Assembly: GCA_934140155.1 (NCBI GenBank)
Contig: CAKPBC010000001.1
Location: 372,001 to 436,000, forward strand
Direction of reading: 5' to 3'
DNA length: 64,000 nucleotides
From: an uncultured Bacilli bacterium
GTDB taxonomy: Bacteria > Bacillota_I > Bacilli_A > RFN20 > CAG-826
Below, one piece after another: positions 17,730 through 27,021 of this stretch; the first letter of the stretch is position 1, and each line of letters opens with the position of its first letter. The notes beneath the pieces are model-generated. The model had not been told where the DNA came from and did no database searches. It saw only the letters and a list, made by a program, of their open reading frames with translations. Position numbers and translations under genes: made by a program.

Positions 17730-20718
17730 CTTTGTCATTTCCTTTCTTAATGAATCCTTGATATACAAATACAAAGGCTAAATCAACTAACAAGACATTT
17801 ATACCTGCGACAGCAAATAACCAATATGATTTAGGTCTATTAACGCTAATGATTTTATTTCCTGAACCAGTGTTATTTTCAGCATGGTTATAAATGTATT
17901 GTGTATTACATAATTGGAATAAAATGTTTTTACATGCTCTTCTAACTCGATTTGCTCTTAAAACATCTTTTGACCAATTTGAACCTAAGTTATGTGACAT
18001 ATTTTGGGCACCATTAAGCCATAAGTCATTGCCACTTGCTAAACCTTCATTAGCATTACCTGCTCCGCCCATCCAGTCAGTAACAACTGTACCATTAAAT
18101 CCCCATTCATCTCTTAATATATTTGTTAATAAGCCATGATTTGCACCTGCCCAAACACTACCAACACGGTTAAAGGCAGACATAATACCATTAGCTTTTC
18201 CTTTTTTAACAGCGATTTCAAATGGTCTTAAATAATTTTCACGAATATTTTGTTCCGTCGCCCAAGTGTATAAAGAATTACGTAATGTTTCAGTTTCATT
18301 TAAGGCAAAGTGTTTAATATAAGGAGCCATATTGCCTTCTAAAGCACCTAAAACAGTATAAGCAGCTGAATATCCAGATAAGACAGGATCTTCACTATAA
18401 TATTCATTATTTCTTCCACCAAATGGCGATCTTCTGATATTCGCACCAGGAGCGTACCAACCATGTACGCCAGTAGCAGCGCCTTCTGCAGCAACTGTTT
18501 TACCATAGTCATAAGCTAATTGCTTGTTCCAAGAGTTACCAATTAATCCCGCCATTGGGAACCAAGTCCATTTAGAAGTTTCTGTAACAGAAGCGTTAGA
18601 TCTTGTTAATCCCATTGGACCATCATTATCTCTTAACCAAATCTTGCCTACGGATTCTGCTTCAGCGGTAGAGTATCCGCCCATTACTACTAATTTAATA
18701 GCATCTTCGGTTGTTAATTGGTCTAAGAATGTATCCCATAATGGATCATTATAATCAGCACCTAATTTTTCAAATAATTCTTTATTAATGCTTACTACAT
18801 TACCATCAGGACTTTTAAGTTGACTTTCCGATAATTTATTTCCAGATTTATCAGTGTATAAATATAAATCATGATTTTCACCAAATTTAGGTAATTCGGT
18901 GAACTTTTCATTATCTTCACTTGTAATAGCGCCACTAGTGGTTTTTGCTCTAGCGGTAGTATTAGGGAAAGTGTTTTTAAAATCTTTACGAGTTAAATAA
19001 TTATATGTTTTTTCTCCGTTAATAGGATTACCATCAATAGGAATATTATTAGAACATCCTTCATCAGTAAAACGATTTTTAACTTCATTTTTACTATTTG
19101 GATCTACTTCAAATTTAATTCCTTTAGCATCAACGTTATATTTAATTGTTAAATCTTCGCTTGGTGTTTCGTGAACATTCCTTAATAATTTTAGTTTATA
19201 TTCGCCACCATCTAATTCATAACCTTTAAAACCATTTTCATTTTTATCATAGGCATCATAACTTGCCATATCATAAGCATCGATACTTAATGTAACAATC
19301 TCTGATTCTCCTGGTTTTAATAGTCCAGTCTTAGCATAATCGCCTAAATTAATAGATGATTTTTCAATGCCATTTAAATATGGTGCAGTGTAATATAATT
19401 CCACAACATCTTTACCAGCGACAGTACCAGTATTAGTAACTTTAACATTGATTTCAATTTTTGAGTCTTTAGTTAATGTAGTTCCGGCACTAGGAATAAT
19501 TGCCTCTTTTCCCTCGATTGCTTCGATTTTCCAATCAAATGAGGTATAAGATAAACCATAGCCAAATGGATATTGGACAACACCATCATAGCCAGTTTTA
19601 CCATTAGATTTTTTAGTATCACTATTAGAATAACTATCCCAATATCCTTCTACATTTGCGGTCTCATACCATTTATAACCCATATAGATATCTTCTAAAT
19701 AAACAATAGAATTAGTGCTAGCTTTTCTTCCGGCATTATAGAATGTTGGGTTTGTAGAATGATCAGTAACACAAGTCTCAGTAATTCTTCCACTAGGATT
19801 AACATCACCGGTTAATACCATTGGAATTACTTTAGCACCACTTTGTCCAGTTGCGCCAATATAATAGACATTATTAATCTTTTCGCTTTCGAAAACTCCA
19901 CATTCAATCATGTTTGTGCAGTTTAATAACACTGTCACATTAGAGAAGTTCTCACTAACCATATTAAGAAGATTAAGCTCTTCATCTGTTAATGATAAAT
20001 AGCCACGATCAACTCTTTTTGGAGAACCGCCTTTTTCATTAACAATATAAGAATAATCTTGAGGACAATCTTGTGCCTCACCAGATTGTCGAGAAATAAC
20101 AATAATTGCAGAATCAGAATATTCTTTTGCATCTTCAAGTAATGTCTTTCCATTATCTAATATAGTATCATTATAAACATCAACTTTTGGTTCATAGTTA
20201 GTGTATAACTTATCATTACCACCTAATGATTCGGTAACGGCTTTTTTGGTACACCAAGATTCATAAAATGATTTTAAATTGGTGTTATATTCAATTTTTT
20301 TCTTTTTGTAAATGGAGTTATATTTATCAAATCCTTGGTATAAAAGTACTCTTTTATTTTCTGGGATTCTAGATATACCCGAACCATATCCAGAAATTAA
20401 GAATCCGGCATCTGTGGAATTCCAGCCAAAGATGTTGACTTTGCGGTTTGCTTCCGGATTATTTTCATCATAAGCAAATGGAGCACTACCGGAAGTATTT
20501 TTGAGCATGGTAATGCCTTCTTTCATGATTTCTGAAACAAAAGCATCGCCTTTTGCTAATACTTTTTCAGCTTCTGGAGTATATTCAATACCTGTGCCAT
20601 TTAATCCTTCATCAATAAAACCATAGAATTGTTTTACTAATATATCGGAAGCAATAGCAACACCAAGACTTAAAACAACACCAACAGAATATAATATCTT
20701 TTTTGTTTTCTTTTTCAT
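17698..20718 (-). CDS. GH3 beta-glycosidase, inverted domain order, anchored at both ends
   Basis: The 1006-residue enzyme has a transmembrane helix near residues 7-25 and a second at about 964-986, followed by a charged cytoplasmic tail, so the catalytic body is predicted to be tethered outside the cell at both termini. The order is GH3_C domain, Fn3-like domain (entered at YPFGYGLSYTSF), then GH3_N, the reversed order known from Ruminococcus albus and Butyrivibrio beta-glucosidases. The nucleophile Asp is in VVTDWMG (about D881) and the substrate-binding Lys-His in YIKHFALNE. The ATG at 20718 follows GTGAGGT; a GTG 12 bases earlier is that ribosome site. Substrate is probably a beta-linked glucoside or xyloside; specificity is not readable. 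Confidence 0.85.
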   Translation of the reverse strand: MKKKTKKILYSVGVVLSLGVAIASDILVKQFYGFIDEGLNGTGIEYTPEAEKVLAKGDAFVSEIMKEGITMLKNTSGSAPFAYDENNPEANRKVNIFGWNSTDAGFLISGYGSGISRIPENKRVLLYQGFDKYNSIYKKKKIEYNTNLKSFYESWCTKKAVTESLGGNDKLYTNYEPKVDVYNDTILDNGKTLLEDAKEYSDSAIIVISRQSGEAQDCPQDYSYIVNEKGGSPKRVDRGYLSLTDEELNLLNMVSENFSNVTVLLNCTNMIECGVFESEKINNVYYIGATGQSGAKVIPMVLTGDVNPSGRITETCVTDHSTNPTFYNAGRKASTNSIVYLEDIYMGYKWYETANVEGYWDSYSNSDTKKSNGKTGYDGVVQYPFGYGLSYTSFDWKIEAIEGKEAIIPSAGTTLTKDSKIEINVKVTNTGTVAGKDVVELYYTAPYLNGIEKSSINLGDYAKTGLLKPGESEIVTLSIDAYDMASYDAYDKNENGFKGYELDGGEYKLKLLRNVHETPSEDLTIKYNVDAKGIKFEVDPNSKNEVKNRFTDEGCSNNIPIDGNPINGEKTYNYLTRKDFKNTFPNTTARAKTTSGAITSEDNEKFTELPKFGENHDLYLYTDKSGNKLSESQLKSPDGNVVSINKELFEKLGADYNDPLWDTFLDQLTTEDAIKLVVMGGYSTAEAESVGKIWLRDNDGPMGLTRSNASVTETSKWTWFPMAGLIGNSWNKQLAYDYGKTVAAEGAATGVHGWYAPGANIRRSPFGGRNNEYYSEDPVLSGYSAAYTVLGALEGNMAPYIKHFALNETETLRNSLYTWATEQNIRENYLRPFEIAVKKGKANGIMSAFNRVGSVWAGANHGLLTNILRDEWGFNGTVVTDWMGGAGNANEGLASGNDLWLNGAQNMSHNLGSNWSKDVLRANRVRRACKNILFQLCNTQYIYNHAENNTGSGNKIISVNRPKSYWLFAVAGINVLLVDLAFVFVYQGFIKKGNDKDEKDLQKSEN

Positions 20719-20729
20719 ATTGTACCTCA

Positions 20730-22955
20730 CTATTTACTAGCTTTAAAAGGTGTGAAATCTAAACTCAATGAATCCCAGTGACCGGATGTAGATTCATTAT
20801 TAGCAATGATTTCAATGGTGTTTTCACCTTTTTTAAGATTTATAGTTCCTAAATTAACATCAGTCCATAATAAATATAAATAACGTGCATTACAAGAAAT
20901 GCCACCAGCAACCTCAGTTTTGTTTTGTGGATCTAAGGTAGTATCGGTGCGGCCTCTAAATTTAGCATCTTGATTTAAAGAAGATGTTATATCAACACCA
21001 TTAACTAATATTTTTACGGCTTTAGTTACATTTAATGGATTAGTGGTTAAATTATCTTTATCAACATCGTTTGAAGCTCCACGAACATTTAAATTAGTTT
21101 TGCCTCCGCCAGGCGCATTAATAGTCCATTTCATGGAAGCATTACCACTATCACGTTGGTCAAAGTTATGAATAAATCCTGTACCGGAATATTTATATTC
21201 ACCGGTATAGCCAGTATAAGCAACTTTGTGGAATGTGCCATAACTACAATTGTCACCATTATCACCAACAATATAAGCATTTTTAATTTCAATATCTTCG
21301 CATTCAGTTGCAATATTATCAGGGTTTAAATTTGAATCATAATCATCATCGGGATTTGGATCAATAGCGCCGCCACCATCTTTAAATGGCTTAAAGTCTA
21401 ACTTTAAAGAATCCCAGTGTCCAGATTTATTGTCATTATTAGCTACAAGTTTAATAGTGTTATTTCCAGGTATTAAATCAATAGCGCCTAAATTTACTTC
21501 ATTCCATAATAAGAACATATATCGTCCATTACATGGATTGCCACCTGCTGTGTTTGTCCTATTTTGTGCATCTGGAGTAGTATCTTTACGTCCTTTAAAT
21601 GTAGCACTATTAGATAATGAATCAGTGATATCTACGTTATTAACTAATACTTTAACTGCTTTTTTAACTAGTAAATCTCTTGCAGTAAATTCTGAGGCAG
21701 TAACGTCATTAGTGGCGCCTCTTACGATTAAATTAGTTTTTCCTCCGCCAGGTGCGTTAACAGTCCATTCCATTGAAGCATCTCTACTGTAATCAAAATT
21801 ATGAACAAATCCTTTTCCAGAGTATTTATATTCTCCAGTATATCTTAAATATGCAGCAGCGTGGAATTCGCCATAACCACAATCAGTATCTTTAAAAGAA
21901 GAACCATTTTCCACTAAAGCAGAAGCCCCTGTAATAACAGTATCTTCACATTCGATTTCTAATGTATCTGGATTTAAATTAGGATTAGTTTCTCCTTTAT
22001 CAATTCCACCAGTAACATTAATTTTAAAACTTAAAGCTGGGAAGTTAGAAGAATAAGCACAAGTAATAGTGTGCTCACCATTAATAGCAAACTTTTGCCC
22101 TTGAATAATTTTTCCTTCGACACTATCAAACCAACTTAAGTTAGCAAGGTTTTCTTTGATCTCATTACCGTTTGTAATTTCAGCATTAAGTTTTAAATTA
22201 GCAAAATCAAATCCATCTTTATTGGCAACATAGTCAGTTTTAGTAGTAGAAGCACTAACGCTTGTTGCTACAACGATATCAATCGCGGATGTTTTACCTT
22301 GTGAATAAGCAATGTCGACAGTTTTTTGATTTGCCGCGATTAAAGCACTTTCTGAACTTAACTTAATAGTGTTATAAGAGTTTCCATCAATGTTTTGACC
22401 AAATTGATAAACTTTATTACCTTCCACTTCTTTACCACCTAATTCATATAAGACATGGAAGGACATATTAGATTTATCAAATTTAGTTCCGGCCTTTTGA
22501 ATTACTGGACCACTAATAGGCTTTAGACCAACTGCGGTACCTATACCATCAACAGAATCCACAACGCGAACATTTAAAGAAGTTTCAATTACATTACTTC
22601 CTTCTTCACTAGTTGATTCACTAGCGGTATAAGTAATTTTAATTTCTTCGGCCTTATTAGCGTGATCAAAAGCATCATGCTTATCATAAGTCCAATCGGT
22701 AATTTCTTCTTCGCTACCATCATCAAAAAGAGCATTAACTGTCATACCTTTTGGATCAAATGTTTCTCCAACAAGATAAATCATTCTTGATGGTTCAGTA
22801 GCTACATAAATAGATTCGACATTTTTCTTTGGTGCTTCTGGAGTGGAGACTGAAGGCTTATTAAAAGTTAATATAGCACCGGTTCCAATTAAACCAACAC
22901 CAATTGCACCTAGTATGCCAAATGTTAAACTAAAGACTAAGTTATTTTTTTTCAT
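20730..22955 (-). CDS. Surface protein with Ig-like domains and two CBM-like repeats
   Basis: A 741-residue protein anchored by an N-terminal helix (about residues 8-30). Residues ~45-320 form Ig-like beta domains with the bacterial MTVNALFDDGSEEEITDW type pattern. Two near-identical CBM-like units follow (about 330-530 and 545-741). Each has EWTVNAPGGGKTNLIVRGA or its variant, a GRTDTT/GRKDTT turn, and a SGHWDSLKLDF or SGHWDSLSLDF ending. These resemble CBM6/35-type modules, so polysaccharide binding near the adjacent GH3 enzyme is inferred. It is the first structural gene of module A; the GH3 start follows 11 bp after its stop. AGAAAGGGAA precedes the ATG. Confidence 0.7.
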   Translation of the reverse strand: MKKNNLVFSLTFGILGAIGVGLIGTGAILTFNKPSVSTPEAPKKNVESIYVATEPSRMIYLVGETFDPKGMTVNALFDDGSEEEITDWTYDKHDAFDHANKAEEIKITYTASESTSEEGSNVIETSLNVRVVDSVDGIGTAVGLKPISGPVIQKAGTKFDKSNMSFHVLYELGGKEVEGNKVYQFGQNIDGNSYNTIKLSSESALIAANQKTVDIAYSQGKTSAIDIVVATSVSASTTKTDYVANKDGFDFANLKLNAEITNGNEIKENLANLSWFDSVEGKIIQGQKFAINGEHTITCAYSSNFPALSFKINVTGGIDKGETNPNLNPDTLEIECEDTVITGASALVENGSSFKDTDCGYGEFHAAAYLRYTGEYKYSGKGFVHNFDYSRDASMEWTVNAPGGGKTNLIVRGATNDVTASEFTARDLLVKKAVKVLVNNVDITDSLSNSATFKGRKDTTPDAQNRTNTAGGNPCNGRYMFLLWNEVNLGAIDLIPGNNTIKLVANNDNKSGHWDSLKLDFKPFKDGGGAIDPNPDDDYDSNLNPDNIATECEDIEIKNAYIVGDNGDNCSYGTFHKVAYTGYTGEYKYSGTGFIHNFDQRDSGNASMKWTINAPGGGKTNLNVRGASNDVDKDNLTTNPLNVTKAVKILVNGVDITSSLNQDAKFRGRTDTTLDPQNKTEVAGGISCNARYLYLLWTDVNLGTINLKKGENTIEIIANNESTSGHWDSLSLDFTPFKASK

Positions 22956-22976
22956 AAGTTCCCTTTCTAAGCGTAT

Positions 22977-23048
22977 GAAAACGCTTTCTTTGTCGTTATG
23001 ATATTATCATACAAAAAGAAGTCTAATCAATTTTAGACCCTTAACTGT
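22977..23048 (-). promoter_or_regulatory. Module A promoter with cre site and AgrA-like box
   Basis: On the minus strand TTGATT (23031-23026) and GATAAT (23009-23004) are 16 bp apart. The -10 sits in the palindrome TATGATATTATCATA (22998-23012). A cre-like site, TGAAAACGCTTTCT read on the plus strand (22977-22990), matches the CcpA consensus at 13 of 14 positions and lies just downstream, a repressing position. ACAGTTAAG (23048-23040) upstream of the -35 equals the AgrA-type box, with a related GTAGTTCAC 12 bp further upstream. Confidence 0.55.
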
Positions 23049-23056
23049 TAATTTTA

Positions 23057-23066
23057 GTTCGTGAAC
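23057..23066 (-). promoter_or_regulatory. KTTYACGAAM motif, module A copy
   Basis: GTTCACGAAC on the minus strand (23066-23057), just after the kinase stop codon and upstream of the surface-protein promoter. The same 10-bp motif occurs in both control regions of module C (51327-51336, 54468-54477, 54501-54510, 54522-54531). Confidence 0.4.
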
Positions 23067-23071
23067 TACAT

Positions 23072-24394
23072 TTATAATGGGAGTGTAATTGATAATATGA
23101 AAACACCATTATCAACATCAAATATAACATTACCATTATATTTTTCTACAATACGTTTAATTGATCTAGTTCCAAATCCATGATGCTCCTTATCTTCTTT
23201 AGTTGTAATAGGAGAACCATTTTCAAATTTTATATTATCTAAACAATTATTTTTAAGAGCAATAAATAACATTTTACCTTTTTTAGTGGATGTTAAAGAT
23301 ATGCCTCTTTTTTCATTAGGTAACTTATCAGATGCTTCAATAGCGTTATCAAAAGCATTAGCAAATAACACATATAAATCAACATCTTCCATAAACGATA
23401 AATCTTTTCCATCAATTAAACAGGTGATAGGAATATTTTTTGCTTGGCACTCAAGAGTTTTTTCCGTAAGTATTGTATCAAGAGTGATATTACCTGATTT
23501 AACAGTGGAATCATAAATGTTGATAATTTTATTTATTTCTTCGGCATCTTTAGAATTTAAATTCTCAATCATATTTATTTTATGTTTTAAGTCATGACAT
23601 TTAATATTAATTAATTCAATATTAGTCTTTGATTTTTCATATTGGCTTTTTTCTTCTCTAATAATGTGATTAGCAATATCTAGCTGTTGTTTTAAATCAA
23701 CTTTATTAAATGACTCAAATTGTAATAATAAACATAAAACGCAAACGATAATCATTAAAAATGAATTAAGTATTAACGGGCTTTTAATTTCATTTTTATA
23801 AAAATTATATGTATAAATTGAATTAACAACGACACTAGAAAAAATTAAGAAAACACAAATAATAGAAATAACTGGCTTTTGAATTTGAATTTGTTTGTCT
23901 TTCTTTATTCTTTTTCCAAAAGTAACATAAGCAATAAATAAGAATAATAAGAAGCATAAAACATAAATAAATACATCCATTAGAATAGACGAAAACTCTG
24001 TTGGTAATTTATTTCCATATATTCCTGTATTAGCTTCACTTGATGGATCGGTTATAACTTTAATTAGTAAAAATAACTGATAAGAAATATGTTGGAAAAT
24101 ATAACTATCTAAAGTACAAAATAAAATTGTGGTAAATGGTTCATCATAAACAAGAAGCGAAACTAGTAACGATAAAATAAATATAATAAAGAATGTTAAA
24201 GAAGTATAAAACCAGTTATATGCGACAATAGGAATACAAAATACGATTAAAAACGATATAATAATCCCAATTATTAGACGAAATACATAATGACTTTTCT
24301 TTTTGAGTTTATTAAAAAGTAACAAATTAAAAGCGAATAGTTCAAAAAGAACTACTAAACGATACCAAAATAATAAAGAAGAAAAATCAAACAT
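23072..24394 (-). CDS. AgrC-type GHKL sensor histidine kinase (module A)
   Basis: The 440-residue protein has about six transmembrane helices (residues 1-215) and a cytoplasmic GHKL kinase. The phosphoacceptor His is in KCHDLKHKI, the N-box is FANAFDNAIEAS, and the G-box is HGFGTRSIKRIVEKYNG. It starts immediately after the stop of the LytTR gene (TAA then ATG), so the pair is co-translated. GHKL kinases of this kind commonly sense peptides or envelope cues. No substrate-binding extracellular domain is present, which favours a small or membrane-embedded ligand. It lies upstream of the module A surface and GH3 genes, its likely targets. Confidence 0.85.
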   Translation of the reverse strand: MFDFSSLLFWYRLVVLFELFAFNLLLFNKLKKKSHYVFRLIIGIIISFLIVFCIPIVAYNWFYTSLTFFIIFILSLLVSLLVYDEPFTTILFCTLDSYIFQHISYQLFLLIKVITDPSSEANTGIYGNKLPTEFSSILMDVFIYVLCFLLFLFIAYVTFGKRIKKDKQIQIQKPVISIICVFLIFSSVVVNSIYTYNFYKNEIKSPLILNSFLMIIVCVLCLLLQFESFNKVDLKQQLDIANHIIREEKSQYEKSKTNIELINIKCHDLKHKINMIENLNSKDAEEINKIINIYDSTVKSGNITLDTILTEKTLECQAKNIPITCLIDGKDLSFMEDVDLYVLFANAFDNAIEASDKLPNEKRGISLTSTKKGKMLFIALKNNCLDNIKFENGSPITTKEDKEHHGFGTRSIKRIVEKYNGNVIFDVDNGVFILSITLPL

Positions 24395-25123
24395 TTAGTA
24401 ATTCCCCTTTGCAAAGAATTTTGACATGCTTTCTAATAACTTAGCCTTTTTTAATCTAGACACAGCATAATCTTTTTTATTAATAGTAACTGTATTACCT
24501 TCAATTGATTCAATATAATTTAAATTAACAATAATGTATTTATTGATTCTTAAGAAGTAGTTTAATTTGTTCTCATTAAATATATATTCTAAATCAGAAA
24601 GTGAATAATCATAAGTCTCATACTCATTATTAATTGTTCTAATTGTTAGCTTATGATTAAGCACTTCAATACTTAAGATATCTTTAGAATTTAAAATGAC
24701 TTTTTTATTACGAGAAGAAAACATTATTTTAGTTGATTTCTTTTTAGTAGTAATTTTATGATAGATACTTTCCATTTTCATAACAAAGAAATCATAAGTA
24801 ACTGGTTTTACAACAAAGTCACTAGCGTTAACTTCATATCCTTTAATAGCGTATTGTGAATAATTAGTAAAAAATACAATAATGATATTGTCGTCTATCT
24901 CTCTTAACTTTTTTGAGGTATCAATTCCGTTTATACCATTCATTTGTACATCCATAAATACAACATCGTATGCTTCATTATCTAGCGAGGAAAGAAAATC
25001 TTCACCAGAAGAAAATAAAATAGTATTATATTCAATATTTTTGGATGCAAAAAACTGATTAATGTAATTATTAATCATGTCACGAAATATCTTGTCATCA
25101 TCCACAATTGCAATCTTAATCAT
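24395..25123 (-). CDS. LytTR response regulator (module A)
   Basis: A 242-residue regulator with a receiver domain (residues 1-120; acidic pocket VDDD at 7-10, phospho-Asp D58 in VFMDVQM, Lys in VVKPVT) and a C-terminal LytTR DNA-binding domain with the characteristic FLRINKYIIVNLNYIESIEG. The ATG at 25123 has GGAG six bases upstream; an in-frame TTG four codons earlier overlaps that ribosome site. LytTR proteins bind direct repeats with about 21-bp period, and a candidate lies at 23040-23069 upstream of the next operon. The gene pairs with the kinase downstream without a gap. Confidence 0.88.
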   Translation of the reverse strand: MIKIAIVDDDKIFRDMINNYINQFFASKNIEYNTILFSSGEDFLSSLDNEAYDVVFMDVQMNGINGIDTSKKLREIDDNIIIVFFTNYSQYAIKGYEVNASDFVVKPVTYDFFVMKMESIYHKITTKKKSTKIMFSSRNKKVILNSKDILSIEVLNHKLTIRTINNEYETYDYSLSDLEYIFNENKLNYFLRINKYIIVNLNYIESIEGNTVTINKKDYAVSRLKKAKLLESMSKFFAKGNY

Positions 25124-25423
25124 AATTTTCTCCAAAACTATTATAAAACAAGTTTTTTACTTTTGTAAAACATAATTTAAGAGCAAAAAAGTGATTAAAT
25201 CGTTATTTTATAGGCAAATTATAACTGTTTAATATTATTTTAATATTAAAGAGATTTAATAAATTGTTATTTTTAGTGCCTAATTTAGTTTAAAATTATT
25301 TTTGCTTAAATTAGTAATTTACGAATTAGTAATTTATAAATTACAAAATGTGTGGACAATATTGGAAACAAACCTAAAACCAATTTAGTTTGGCTTCTTT
25401 TCTAAAAAAGTGTTTTAAATAAT

Positions 25424-25483
25424 GTTTACTTTCATACCCAAAATATCCATAAAATGGGTATAGAAGTAAACAAGCGCTTGTTT
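25424..25483. repeat. Imperfect 17-bp hairpin joined to a 16-bp palindrome
   Basis: GTTTACTTTCATACCCA (25424-25440) pairs with TGGGTATAGAAGTAAAC (25455-25471) with two mismatches and a 14-nt loop. AAACAAGCGCTTGTTT (25468-25483) overlaps its end and is a perfect palindrome of the LacI-operator type with a GCGC centre. No T-tract follows, so it is not a terminator. Confidence 0.6.
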
Positions 25484-25547
25484 TAATCTAAAAGAATCTG
25501 CTGTTTTTTACTAGAAAAAGTCTTTAACATAAGAATAAAACAGCACG

Positions 25548-25598
25548 AATCGTTACATTCGTTGTAGTGTTTTTGCAACGAATCACGAATCGTTGCAA
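25548..25598. repeat. 51-bp repeat, upstream copy
   Basis: About 90% identical to 26944-26994 (five mismatches). It contains the inverted arms TGCAACGA and TCGTTGCA around an 8-bp spacer. The two copies flank the AlbA_2 gene in direct orientation. Confidence 0.8.
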
Positions 25599-25640
25599 AA
25601 TGTCTGCGATGATTGTATAATTACATTAGGAGCTGATTAT

Positions 25641-26891
25641 ATGGAAAGAGAAAGTAGAAGCATTGAATATAAAGAGAGTGTATCTAAAAGCTATCTAAAA
25701 ACTGTTAGTGCATACGCTAATTATAATGACGGTGTTATTATATTTGGAATTACTGATGATTTAAATGTTGTTGGGATACAAAATGTTAAAGATGAATGTC
25801 TTAATATTGAAAATCAAATAAATGATTGTATTAAGCCAAAACCGGATTTTTCCTTAAAAATAAATAGCAACAATACAATAAGTTTATTTGTCAAAAAAGG
25901 ATTTAATACGCCATATCGATATAATGGTAAAGCATATATTAGAAATGATTCTTCTACAGTTGAAGTTGATGATTTATTAGAAAAACGTCTTATTTTAGAA
26001 GGGCTTAACATAAATTATGAAGAATTACCATGTAATAAAAAGGATCTTACTTTTGATTTTCTCTCTAGTAAACTTATCGAAAAATTAAATTTATCTTCTT
26101 TTAATCTAGATGTTTTAAAGAGTTTAAACCTATATAATGATAAAAATGGATATAATAATGCAGCTTACTTATTAGCGGATAACAATAATTACTTGGGTGT
26201 AGATATGGTTGTATTTGGTAATAATATTGATGAATTTAAAAAAAGATATACATTTAACAATATTTCTATATTAAAACAATATTACGAAGCATTAGATGTT
26301 TTTGAAAGTGAATATGTTATAGAAAAAGTTGATGGTGGATTTAGAAAAAAAGTTGAATTAATTCCTGTTGAAGCTTTTAGAGAGGCTTTAGCTAATTCAA
26401 TAATTCATAGAATGTGGGATATAAGAGCCAACATTAAGATTGAAATGCATCCAGACAAAGTTAAAATATCTTCTCCGGGTGGATTAGTATATAGCATGTC
26501 TAAAGAAGATTTTTTAGCTGGTAATTACTCATATCTAAGAAATCCTATAATTTCTGAAGTGTTTTATCGTTTGAATATTGTAGAAAAATTTGCTACTGGA
26601 ATAAAAAGAATTAATAAAAATTACGAAAATAATGTTGTTAAACCATCATTTTTAATAACAAGTGGTTCAATATCAATCGAATTGCCTTTGCTTAAAGAAA
26701 TTAGTTTAACAATTAATGAAAGAAAATTGTTTGATGCGATGAATAATAATTATAAATATACTAGATCTGAATTAGAAAGCATTAGTGAAATTTATCGTGA
26801 TACATTAATTAGAACGCTTAATTCATTAATTGAAAAGAAATTGGTTGTTAAAGAAGGAAAAGGTAAAGCAACACATTATATTAAATCTTAA
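25641..26891 (+). CDS. AlbA_2/ATPase-domain regulator
   Basis: A 416-residue protein. The N-terminal AlbA_2 (Schlafen-like) domain begins RSIEYKESVSKSYLKTVSA and includes GVIIFGITDD. A GHKL-type ATPase-like domain has EAFREALANSIIHR and SPGGLVYSM. The C-terminus is a winged helix (about residues 370-416). Proteins of this type are usually called transcriptional regulators or ATP-binding proteins; targets are unknown. The ATG at 25641 has AGGAG upstream and follows TATAAT (25615-25620); an earlier in-frame start lies in the promoter. The gene sits between two 51-bp repeats whose palindromes could be its own operators. Confidence 0.7.
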   Translation: MERESRSIEYKESVSKSYLKTVSAYANYNDGVIIFGITDDLNVVGIQNVKDECLNIENQINDCIKPKPDFSLKINSNNTISLFVKKGFNTPYRYNGKAYIRNDSSTVEVDDLLEKRLILEGLNINYEELPCNKKDLTFDFLSSKLIEKLNLSSFNLDVLKSLNLYNDKNGYNNAAYLLADNNNYLGVDMVVFGNNIDEFKKRYTFNNISILKQYYEALDVFESEYVIEKVDGGFRKKVELIPVEAFREALANSIIHRMWDIRANIKIEMHPDKVKISSPGGLVYSMSKEDFLAGNYSYLRNPIISEVFYRLNIVEKFATGIKRINKNYENNVVKPSFLITSGSISIELPLLKEISLTINERKLFDAMNNNYKYTRSELESISEIYRDTLIRTLNSLIEKKLVVKEGKGKATHYIKS

Positions 26892-26943
26892 TCACTATTA
26901 TAATCATAAAAAACATAAGAAAATACTAACATATAATAGCATC

Positions 26944-27021
26944 AATCGTTGCATTCGTTGCAGAACTTTTGCAACGAATCACGAATCGTTGCAAGCTAAA
27001 ATGCAACGTATTATTTTAATA
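26944..27021. repeat. 51-bp repeat, downstream copy, with extra hairpin
   Basis: Positions 26944-26994 repeat 25548-25598. Here ATTCGTTGCA and TGCAACGAAT form a perfect 10-bp hairpin, TGCAACGA/TCGTTGCA a second, and CGTTGCA with TGCAACG (to about 27008) a third. The stop of the convergent methyltransferase gene lies at its edge. Confidence 0.75.

Larger units (their letters stand above)
25124..25640. other. Intergenic region rich in inverted repeats
   Basis: About 520 bp without a supported gene. It contains the LytTR promoter region, a tandem AATTAGTAATTTA repeat (near 25312 and 25327), a long imperfect hairpin (25424-25471), a 16-bp palindrome (25468-25483), GCTGTTTT paired with AAAACAGC (about 25500-25543) and the first 51-bp repeat (25548-25598). 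TATAAT at 25615-25620 probably serves the AlbA_2 gene. Confidence 0.5.

Noticed and set aside
25548..26994. CRISPR-like repeats.
   Set aside because: Only two copies, about 1.4 kb apart with a gene between and no spacers.
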